Below are positions 22,519 through 29,571 of a stretch of DNA of 64,000 nt, one piece after another (position 1 is the first letter of the stretch; every line of letters starts with the position of its first letter). Below the pieces are notes generated by a model that saw nothing but the letters and a program-made list of their open reading frames with translations, did no database searches and was not told the origin of the DNA. The position numbers were made by a program, and so were the translations under genes. Source of the DNA: Paenibacillus sp. HGH0039 (GTDB lineage Bacteria; Bacillota; Bacilli; Paenibacillales; NBRC-103111); NCBI RefSeq assembly GCF_000411255.1, contig NZ_KE150412.1, positions 2,745,968 to 2,809,967 on the forward strand, read 5' to 3'.

Positions 22519-23388
22519 CTATCCAGCCGCACGCTCTTCCTTGCGGACCGGCTTTTTCGAATTGACGAACCAGATGCCGATCAGTACGAAGACGATTCCC
22601 GTCACAGTGCCCGCCCTCAACGTCTCACCCAGGAAAAGAACGCCCGACAGAACGCCGATGACCGGTACCAGCAGCAGAGATACGGAAGCTTTGCCCGCCT
22701 CGGCGCGCGATAAAATATGAAACCACAGGACGAAAGCGAACGCGGAAGCGACAATCCCCGCAAAGCCGACATAAACCGCGGGCATAAGTCCCCAATGGCT
22801 CTCCCCGTGTTCAAAAACAGCCGAATACAGAAACAGCCCCGCCGCTCCCGCTACCATCTGCCAGGTCGTAAACTGGAGATTGTCGCAGTGGGCCAGCTTG
22901 CGCTTGATGATCACGTTGGAGACGGCCCAGGCAAGCCCTGACGACAAAGCCAGCAGCATGGCCCAGAAGCTTCCTCCGAGACGCACATCCAAAGCGAAGA
23001 ACATCCCGATGATTCCCGCGATCAGCCCGATCGTTTTGCGGGTCGTAAGCTTTTCGCCCGGAATGAGAAAGTGCGCCATCAGCGTCAGCCAGAGCGGCAT
23101 ACTGTACGTCAGCACGGAGGTAAGCCCCGCGCTTATATCCTCCAGCGAAATCTGAATCGCCAGATTGAAATAGGCCGTCTGGAGAATTCCGCACAGGATA
23201 AACCATTTCAAATCTTTCCGTGACGGAAGCGGAACCTTCTTGAACAGACAGAACAGCAGCAGAGCGGCCGCCCCCACCCCGAAGCGGTACCCGGCGAACA
23301 ACACCGGAGGAAATACGCCGTTAGCGAGCTTCATGATAACCCAGTTGTAACCCCAAATGAGGCATAAAAGTCCGATTAACCCGTTCAA
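22519..23388 (-). CDS. EamA-family (DMT superfamily) transporter
   Basis: About 289 residues with ten membrane helices in two EamA repeats; characteristic elements are LLCLIWGYNWVIMKLANG, PPVLFAGYRFGVGA, SLEDISAGLTSVLTYSMPLW and GVLFLGETL. Transports a metabolite or drug of unknown identity. TTG at 23388 is preferred: AAGAGGTG lies 8 bases upstream and the protein then begins like its relatives; a GTG at 23454 would add 22 hydrophilic residues without a clear site. Confidence 0.85.
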   Translation of the reverse strand: MNGLIGLLCLIWGYNWVIMKLANGVFPPVLFAGYRFGVGAAALLLFCLFKKVPLPSRKDLKWFILCGILQTAYFNLAIQISLEDISAGLTSVLTYSMPLWLTLMAHFLIPGEKLTTRKTIGLIAGIIGMFFALDVRLGGSFWAMLLALSSGLAWAVSNVIIKRKLAHCDNLQFTTWQMVAGAAGLFLYSAVFEHGESHWGLMPAVYVGFAGIVASAFAFVLWFHILSRAEAGKASVSLLLVPVIGVLSGVLFLGETLRAGTVTGIVFVLIGIWFVNSKKPVRKEERAAG

Positions 23389-23557
23389 CTGCCAACACCT
23401 CTTTAATCGAATCACACCTTGCGGAGCTTTTCCGAAAATTTTCGCCCCGTGCACCTCCGCCTTTCCTTAACGAAAAAAAAGAGAAGATGCACCTTTCAGG
23501 CACCTTCTCTCATTCTATCATTTATCCAGAAAATTGGGAGAAATCCGTAAAATCTCA

Positions 23558-24298
23558 TCAAATTTCTTTTCTTTGAAAATAACCCAGACCGGAGAGGAAG
23601 AAAACGACGAAGCCTCCCAGAATGACATAGATCAGCGTTTCGAAAGAAACATGAAGCCCTCCCAAGCTGGTTTCGCTCGCCGGAAGCATGGCCAGGAACG
23701 GCTGCGCCCACGGATAAAACGGACCATACGTCTCGGAATTGGCTACCAGAATGTTCGGCAGCGTGAAGATAACGTTGAGCGCGAGCGGAGCCGCAAAGCT
23801 CACCCAGGCGATGGATACCCAGAGCTGCAGAGCCGCCAGCGGCAAGGTAGCGAGCCAGCCTCCGAAGACGGGCCACAGCAGCTGACTCCAAGGGATGCTT
23901 GCTCCAAGCCCCTTGATGAAGCCCGCTCCGATCAAGCCGCCGAGGAACAGCAGCTGAGTGACGGCGAGCAGCCCGGTGACGAGCAGGAACTTGGCGATGA
24001 ACAGGTGGGAGCGCGACACCGGCAGGGCAAGCACCTGCTTCCAGCCCCCGCCCGTATGCTCGTAGCGGCACACGTACGCCGCGAACACGCCGGTCAGCAG
24101 CGGGAGGAACAGCATCGCATGAATGAGGGCCATCGTGCTCAGCAGAAGCGTCCATGCGATCAAGGGTTCATTCGCCGGCACCGGCAGGGCCAGACCGGTC
24201 GCAAAAGCGAGCAGCGGGGAGATGAAAATCAGCAGCCAGATGTTCGTTTTGCGCAGCTTCAGCCATTCGGCACCCAGTATGTTAAAGAAAGCGGCCAT
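23558..24298 (-). CDS. ABC-2 type permease (lantibiotic-immunity/Bcr type), second subunit
   Basis: 246 residues, six membrane helices. It starts GAEWLKLRKTNIWLL and has YEHTGGGWKQVLALPVSRS, the pattern of EpiE/MutE/BcrB-type permeases. It is a diverged paralogue of the permease just upstream (compare YEHQRNSWKQLLALPVSRF). With the ATPase at 25010 it should form a transporter that pumps a membrane-active peptide off the membrane. One base separates it from the preceding gene. Confidence 0.88.
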   Translation of the reverse strand: MAAFFNILGAEWLKLRKTNIWLLIFISPLLAFATGLALPVPANEPLIAWTLLLSTMALIHAMLFLPLLTGVFAAYVCRYEHTGGGWKQVLALPVSRSHLFIAKFLLVTGLLAVTQLLFLGGLIGAGFIKGLGASIPWSQLLWPVFGGWLATLPLAALQLWVSIAWVSFAAPLALNVIFTLPNILVANSETYGPFYPWAQPFLAMLPASETSLGGLHVSFETLIYVILGGFVVFFLSGLGYFQRKEI

Positions 24299-24299
24299 C

Positions 24300-25013
24300 T
24301 CAGTTCACATCCTGTCTTGTAAAGTGAGTCAGCCCGATCAGGAACACGACGATACCCGTGCCGATTCCAAGCCATACGTTAAGCTCGGGCCGTCCGACCT
24401 CGTTCACGAGCAGCGGCCATTTCCACAGGAACCAGTCCGGCAGCCGGATGGAAAAGAGGCTCAGCACGGTTCCCAAAATTCCGGCCGTCAGCGGAATGGC
24501 CTGATTTCGGACCGCTACGGACAACCACAGCTGAACAGACAGGATCGGGATTCCGGCAAGAAGCGGGAACAGGCTGATGCGGATGACGTGCATAACGGGA
24601 ACGTTCATTCCGAAGCCGAGCAGGAAGCCGAGCAGCACGGACCCCGCCGCCAGCAAGAGGCACGACACGAGCAGCAGGATGAATACGAGCAGCAGCTTCG
24701 ACGTGAAGACGCTGAAGCGGGAAACCGGCAGGGCCAGCAGCTGCTTCCAGGAATTCCTCTGATGCTCGTAGCCCGCGATCATCGACGTCAGCAGCGTCAT
24801 GCCGAGCAGCAGGGCCGGGGCCGCGAGAAACTGGATGTTTGAGAGCAGCGCGTACCAGAGATCATTCGCGTACTGCTTGGTCAGATAGTCGTAACGCAGG
24901 CCGAAGTTGACGGCCTGGAGGCCGACCACGCCCACGGGACCCAGCAGCACGAGGAACCATACGAGCGTCCGGCGGATTTTGAGGAAATCCGCGGCCAGTA
25001 CTCTGCCGGTCAT
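24300..25013 (-). CDS. ABC-2 type permease (lantibiotic-immunity/Bcr type), first subunit
   Basis: 237 residues, six membrane helices, opening AADFLKIRRTLVWFLVLLGP and carrying YEHQRNSWKQLLALPVSRF. Start overlaps the ATPase stop by four bases. Paralogue of the next gene; a LanFEG-type transporter uses two such permeases and one ATPase dimer. Confidence 0.88.
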   Translation of the reverse strand: MTGRVLAADFLKIRRTLVWFLVLLGPVGVVGLQAVNFGLRYDYLTKQYANDLWYALLSNIQFLAAPALLLGMTLLTSMIAGYEHQRNSWKQLLALPVSRFSVFTSKLLLVFILLLVSCLLLAAGSVLLGFLLGFGMNVPVMHVIRISLFPLLAGIPILSVQLWLSVAVRNQAIPLTAGILGTVLSLFSIRLPDWFLWKWPLLVNEVGRPELNVWLGIGTGIVVFLIGLTHFTRQDVN

Positions 25014-25924
25014 AAGCTGTCTCCCTCCCCTACCAGGTCCAGGAAGAAATCTTCCAGCGATTTCTTCTTCTCTTCCACCCGGTAGACGGAGTGCCCCGCC
25101 TGGACCAGGCCGGTTACAACCTGCGCGATCTTCTCATCGGGAGCTTCCTCGAGAAGAAGCGAAGACTCGTCGGCCACCGCGAAGCAGCCGGCCGAGGCGG
25201 CGGTACGCAGCGCCTGCTGCGGCGCGTCCACCGCAATGCGGATCTGGCCGCCCGCCTTTCTTCGAAGACTCTCGATCGTGTCTTCGAAGATCATCGAGCC
25301 GCCGCGGATAATGCCGACGCGGCTGGCCATCTGATCCACCTCGCTCAGCAGGTGGCTCGATACCAGAACCGTCACCCCGTACTGCTGCGGCATGCTCTTA
25401 ATCAGCTCCCGGATCTCCAGGATGCCGGACGGGTCGAGCCCGTTCGTAGGCTCGTCGAGCACGAGCAGCTCCGGGCTGCCGAGCAGCGCGGCGGCGATGC
25501 CCAGACGCTGCTTCATGCCGAGCGAGTAGCCCTTCACCGGGCGCTTCGCTTCCTTCGTCAGGCGGACAATCGCCAGCACTTCGTCGATCCGTTGTTTCGG
25601 CACATCGAGAATGCGGCGGATAGCCTCCAGATTTTCGTAAGCGGTCAGATGACCGTAGTAGGAAGGGTACTCCACCAAAGAGCCGACCTTGCGCAGAATC
25701 GCCAGCTTTTCCTTGCGCAGATCTTTGCCGAACAGCTGCACCGTTCCTTTCGTCGGGCGGATCAAGCCGAGCAGCATCCGTATGGTTGTCGTTTTCCCGG
25801 CGCCGTTGGGCCCCAGAAAGCCGTAAATATCTCCTTTGCGAATTTGGAGATTCACGTTGTCCACGGCAGATCTCAGTTTGTATTGTTTGGACAACCCGAA
25901 GGTCTGAATAATCATTTCGTTCAT
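25010..25924 (-). CDS. ABC transporter ATP-binding protein (LanF/BcrA-like)
   Basis: 304 residues. Walker A GPNGAGKTT, Q-loop, signature YSLGMKQRLGIA, Walker B ELLVLDEPTNGLDP and H-loop VLVSSHLLSEVDQ are all intact; a C-terminal extension of about 85 residues is typical of the BcrA/LanF group. First gene of the three-gene transporter, 76 bases after the histidine kinase, with tandem repeats in that gap that look like a response-regulator site. Confidence 0.92.
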   Translation of the reverse strand: MNEMIIQTFGLSKQYKLRSAVDNVNLQIRKGDIYGFLGPNGAGKTTTIRMLLGLIRPTKGTVQLFGKDLRKEKLAILRKVGSLVEYPSYYGHLTAYENLEAIRRILDVPKQRIDEVLAIVRLTKEAKRPVKGYSLGMKQRLGIAAALLGSPELLVLDEPTNGLDPSGILEIRELIKSMPQQYGVTVLVSSHLLSEVDQMASRVGIIRGGSMIFEDTIESLRRKAGGQIRIAVDAPQQALRTAASAGCFAVADESSLLLEEAPDEKIAQVVTGLVQAGHSVYRVEEKKKSLEDFFLDLVGEGDSL

Positions 25925-25981
25925 GGAAAATCACCTCGCCCCTTATGTTAAAGAGCGAAGGTTAATCCCAGGGTGCGGCTT

Positions 25982-26000
25982 GTTTAAAATTCGTTTAAAA
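25982..26000 (-). promoter_or_regulatory. Tandem 11-bp direct repeat, likely response-regulator site for the ABC genes
   Basis: On the minus strand TTTTAAAC-gaa-TTTTAAAC: two identical octamers at an 11-base period, just after the kinase stop and about 58-76 bases before the ATPase start. OmpR-family regulators bind such head-to-tail repeats, so the transporter probably has its own promoter activated by the RR at 27359. Confidence 0.6.
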
Positions 26001-27362
26001 TCACCGGTCGCGCGGGAACAAATAGATCGCCGTTCCTTCCCGCGAGCTGACGACATCCCAGCCCAGATGCATTTCTTTCACCATCAGCGCGACGATCGTG
26101 AGACCGATCCCCGCCCCCTTCTCCGCCGACGGAGCCTTCATGCCAGGGCCTTTGTCCTCAATCACGAGAGCAGTCCCGCCTTCCCTTTCCTCGGTGCGGA
26201 GGCCGATATATCCGCCGGACTTGGCGTGGCGGAGCACATTCTGGAACAGGTTGTCCAGAATCCGGTTCATCCACTGGGGATCGGCTTTCCAGTAGACGGG
26301 ATGCTCCGGCACACCGACGTCCATAACCATGCCTTCCTCCTCGAATACCGGGTACCAGGCGGCGGCGGATGCCCGGACGAGCCGGGCCACGTCGATCTCG
26401 GTCCGCTGGAGCGGGTACTTTCCGGCGGAAAGCAGCGTATACGACAGCAGGTTGTCGATGAGCCGGTTGAGATCGTCGGACTTCGTCTCGATCAGAGCCA
26501 GCGAAGACTTGCCTGACGCGGAGATCGGCTCCTTCTGCAGCGAGTAGGCGTGGCTGCGGATAATCGTCAGCGGCGTGCGCAGATCGTGGGACAGGTTCGC
26601 GATCAGCTGCTTTCGGAGCCCTTCCTCTTTGCGTTCCCGCTGGCGGCTCGTCGTCAGCTCCTCGATCATCCGGTTGAAGGCCAGCTCCAGTTGTCCGATT
26701 TCGTCCTTCTTGCTGACGGCTATCGGATGGGGGATGTCCCGGCCGTCCGGCAGCCCCATCGCCTCCTCCAGATGAACGAGACGCTTGCGGATGCGGTAGA
26801 AAAACAGCCACGACGTGAACAGGAACAAGCCGAAGGCCAGCAGAACAATGCCGATGACATACCGGTCGCTGTAGATAGGCCGTTCCTCCTTCATCAGCAC
26901 CCGCGGAATCTGCATCACCATAAATCCCTGAGACGCGTCTTCTCCCACGAAAGCGACCGTTGTATAAGGATCGCCGTCATAGCTTTTTTTCATAAAAGCG
27001 ATCGTATCGGCCGCTTCCCATACGGTAGGAAGGTCCGATCGTTCAGGCAGGGTTAAGCGCGTTTTCCCGCTGCCGTCGACCCAGAACAGATCCGCCTTCG
27101 GATATTTCTCCTTCAGTTCCCGTATCCGCTTGTCGATTCCCTCATCTCCGGCGCCCTGCAGCTTCTTAGCCTCCCCGTGCCAGAACTTCTCGATGTCATT
27201 TCCCCTCGCATAGGGATTGGTCTTCCGGTTCTCTTCCTGGGTCTTGAACGAATGCGGCAAATAATACAGAACAGCGGCCATCGGAAAAATAACCGGCCAA
27301 ATCAGCATCGCGAACACCACGATGCACAAATATTTTACGAGCAGCGAGTGACGCCACTTCAT
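26001..27362 (-). CDS. Two-component sensor histidine kinase
   Basis: 453 residues: membrane helix 1 (about 10-33), an extracytoplasmic sensor of about 135 residues, membrane helix 2 (about 170-190), HAMP-like linker, phosphoacceptor box NLSHDLRTPLTIIRSH with the His near residue 259, and an ATPase domain with ILDNLFQNVLRHAKSG (N box), EDKGPGM (G1) and KGAGIGLTI (G2). The large external domain separates it from the short-loop BceS kinases. Overlaps the response regulator by four bases. Confidence 0.92.
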   Translation of the reverse strand: MKWRHSLLVKYLCIVVFAMLIWPVIFPMAAVLYYLPHSFKTQEENRKTNPYARGNDIEKFWHGEAKKLQGAGDEGIDKRIRELKEKYPKADLFWVDGSGKTRLTLPERSDLPTVWEAADTIAFMKKSYDGDPYTTVAFVGEDASQGFMVMQIPRVLMKEERPIYSDRYVIGIVLLAFGLFLFTSWLFFYRIRKRLVHLEEAMGLPDGRDIPHPIAVSKKDEIGQLELAFNRMIEELTTSRQRERKEEGLRKQLIANLSHDLRTPLTIIRSHAYSLQKEPISASGKSSLALIETKSDDLNRLIDNLLSYTLLSAGKYPLQRTEIDVARLVRASAAAWYPVFEEEGMVMDVGVPEHPVYWKADPQWMNRILDNLFQNVLRHAKSGGYIGLRTEEREGGTALVIEDKGPGMKAPSAEKGAGIGLTIVALMVKEMHLGWDVVSSREGTAIYLFPRDR

Positions 27363-28036
27363 GCTCTCACCCGGTAACCGATGCCCCGGATCGTCTCCAC
27401 GATTTCGGGCTGGCTGGGGTCGCGCTCAATCTTTTCGCGGAGATAGCGGATATGAACCATCAGCGTTTTGTCCCCGTCGATGTAAGGGTCTCCCCAGACC
27501 CCTTCGTACAGCTGCTCTTTTGTAAGAATCTGATTCGGATGACGCAGGAAATACATGAAAATCTGAAATTGTTTCCCCGTCAAAATAATTTCTTCTCCGG
27601 TCCGCGTGTCCACGATCCGGTTCTCCTCCATATTCACCTGCAAATGATGCAGCGTGAGCTCCGCCTGCGCCAGTTTACCCGTACGCCGCAGCAGCACTTC
27701 GACACGGGCCGCCAGCTCATCCGGATGAAACGGCTTCGTCACGTAATCGTCCGCGAATTGCAGACCCTGCAATTTATCGTCGATGGAGGTCCGCGCGGAG
27801 AGCATCAGAACGGGCGTATCCGGGTAATTCTTTTTCATCCGCTGCCCGATCGAAAAGCCGTCCAGACCAGGGAGCATCACGTCCAGGATGACCAGGTCGC
27901 TTTTCTCCCAGAATTCCGCCGCCTTCTCTCCGGATTTCAGCCAATTCACTTCGTAGCCCCGTTCAATCAAGTGGCTGTTGACCCATTTGCCGATTTCGGG
28001 ATCGTCCTCAATGTACAAAATTTGTTTAACGGCCAT
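27359..28036 (-). CDS. OmpR/PhoB-family response regulator
   Basis: 225 residues: receiver domain with EDD acid pocket, phosphoacceptor in VILDVMLPGLDG (Asp near 52), Ser in LMLSA and Lys in VTKPFHP; winged-helix output domain with LTGKQFQIFMYFLRHPNQ and VHIRYLREKI. First gene of the five-gene unit RR-HK-ATPase-permease-permease. Expected to activate the transporter on antimicrobial peptide stress. Confidence 0.93.
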   Translation of the reverse strand: MAVKQILYIEDDPEIGKWVNSHLIERGYEVNWLKSGEKAAEFWEKSDLVILDVMLPGLDGFSIGQRMKKNYPDTPVLMLSARTSIDDKLQGLQFADDYVTKPFHPDELAARVEVLLRRTGKLAQAELTLHHLQVNMEENRIVDTRTGEEIILTGKQFQIFMYFLRHPNQILTKEQLYEGVWGDPYIDGDKTLMVHIRYLREKIERDPSQPEIVETIRGIGYRVRA

Positions 28037-28061
28037 GATACTAACTCCTTCCAGTCTCGCT

Positions 28062-28113
28062 ACCGTTACTTTACAAAGACATTCGCCGGATTGTCAAAAG
28101 GGAACCGTTACTT
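28062..28113 (-). promoter_or_regulatory. RR-HK promoter with repeated 10-mer
   Basis: Leftward TTGACA (28097-28092), 18-base spacer, TAAAGT. The 10-mer AAGTAACGGT (minus strand) occurs at 28104-28113, upstream of the -35, and again at 28062-28071, just downstream of the -10, 42 bases apart (four helical turns). Candidate regulator sites; different in sequence from the repeat before the ABC genes. Confidence 0.45.
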
Positions 28114-28262
28114 CAAACCGCCTTTTAACGTATAACATGCTTATGAATATGCGGAGGGGACCGGTAGATAGGAAAATGCCGCACCCCGCCTGGTGATCGT
28201 TACTCTACCTGTCTGGATTCTGATCTGCGGCCATTAAACCGGCCGGAAAAGGAGGCCTTGCC

Positions 28263-29174
28263 ATGAGGATGCCCAAGCGTTTCAAACACCTGTACACCTA
28301 TCTGCATAAATGCTTCGGCAAAAGCCTCCGGTCTATACGCGGCTTGCCTTTTCGAAAGGGTGCGGTGATAGCGGGCACTTATAAAATCGTGGAAAAACTC
28401 GGAGCCGGCAGCTTCGGCGTCGCCTATCTGGCGCTGAAAACGGATAACGGACAGCAGGTGGTGCTGAAAAGGGTATCGCCCGTAAGAGGCGGCAAAAAGC
28501 GGGCGGAATACATCTTCGGGCAGGAAACCGCCATGCTCCGGCAGCTGCGGCATCCGGATATTCCGGCATTCTACAAGGCTTTCCGATGGAGGGGCGAGTT
28601 CTGCTTTGCGATGGAGTATGTACGTGGAAGCTCGCTGGATGTGCTGCTTTTCCGTGAGGACAGGGCTTTCTCCGAGAAGGAGGCTTTACTGCTTGTCCGG
28701 GGGCTGCTGGAGCTTGCCGGGATGCTTCACGGACAGGGAGTCGTCCACCGAGACATTTCAATCGCCAACGTGCTTTTGGATGGGGACACGGTGAAGCTGA
28801 TCGACTTCGGGCTCGCCCGGGCCCTAAGTTCCGGCGGCAGCGCTTCGGACAGCCCTGCCGGAGAACATCTTCCCCGCTGGGACGCGGATGTGGACGACGA
28901 CGATCCCTCGGAGAAAAAATTCCGGCGGGCCGTTCATGTGACCGGCGATTTTTACGCGGCCGGTCATCTGCTCTTATTTTTGCTGTACAGCACCTATTCT
29001 ACGGAAGACGAAAGCGCGGCCAAAGGCGCCGGACTGAGCTGGGAAAAGGAGCTGCTTCTGCATCCCGGAACGAAAAAACTGCTCCGCCGGTTGCTTTTGA
29101 CGGAACAGCCTTATGAACGAGCGAGCGAGATACAAAACGATATCGATGGAATTCTGGCGGAACTTGAAGGATGA
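28263..29174 (+). CDS. Serine/threonine protein kinase (Hanks type), soluble
   Basis: 303 residues. Glycine loop GAGSFGVAYLA, catalytic Lys in VVLKRV, catalytic loop VVHRDISIANVLL and DFG in LIDFGLARA. The loop reads HRDIS where most have HRDIK/L, keeping the catalytic Asp and the metal-binding Asn. There is no transmembrane or PASTA region, unlike PrkC. The last third is short and the activation segment is atypical (a stretch of Asp/Ser residues, VDDDDPSEKK). AAAAGGAGG precedes the ATG. It converges with a His-rich small gene, three bases apart. Confidence 0.88.
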   Translation: MRMPKRFKHLYTYLHKCFGKSLRSIRGLPFRKGAVIAGTYKIVEKLGAGSFGVAYLALKTDNGQQVVLKRVSPVRGGKKRAEYIFGQETAMLRQLRHPDIPAFYKAFRWRGEFCFAMEYVRGSSLDVLLFREDRAFSEKEALLLVRGLLELAGMLHGQGVVHRDISIANVLLDGDTVKLIDFGLARALSSGGSASDSPAGEHLPRWDADVDDDDPSEKKFRRAVHVTGDFYAAGHLLLFLLYSTYSTEDESAAKGAGLSWEKELLLHPGTKKLLRRLLLTEQPYERASEIQNDIDGILAELEG

Positions 29175-29177
29175 GGG

Positions 29178-29357
29178 TCAGCTGCTGTAGGAGCTGGAAG
29201 AGCGTTTTTTCTTGTAGTGATTGTGACCGTAGTGATTGTGCCCGTTGTAGTTCTTGTGAGAATGTCTGTGGAAATCGTCACTACTGCTGTGGGAGCGGTA
29301 GTGGGAACCTTTGTGCTTGTCGGCACCAAGAAGTTTAGTCAGCAATTTTTTTAGCAT
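29178..29357 (-). CDS. Small His/Ser/Lys-rich protein
   Basis: 59 residues: MLKKLLTKLLGADKHKG, then a middle with repeated HNHYG-type units (HRHSHKNYNGHNHYGHNHY) and the tail KKKRSSSSYSS. Ten histidines suggest metal binding, and the amphipathic N terminus suggests membrane contact; both are inference. GGAGGT lies 7 bases before ATG 29357. Its gene ends against the kinase gene, so the serine-rich tail could be a substrate, but nothing in the sequence proves this. Confidence 0.6.
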   Translation of the reverse strand: MLKKLLTKLLGADKHKGSHYRSHSSSDDFHRHSHKNYNGHNHYGHNHYKKKRSSSSYSS

Positions 29358-29496
29358 GGCCATACCTCCTTTTGGGTGTACTATACGGCGAAGGCAAGGA
29401 GAACGTTTCAGATTGAGCAGGATATCTCCCCGGGTCAGTTCTTACCCGAAAAGTCGGGGATAGCGAACCTCCCCCCTTCGTTAGCATGCAAAAAAA

Positions 29497-29523
29497 GAAG
29501 GAGGAATCTGGTCCCTCCTTCTT
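29497..29523 (-). terminator. Terminator of the TPM/coiled-coil gene
   Basis: AGAAGGAGG pairs with CCTCCTTCT, followed leftward by seven T. Confidence 0.85.
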
Positions 29524-29571
29524 TTCGTTCATTTTCCCAACCGGTCCGCGCTTACCGTGCCGCGCGGCGCC

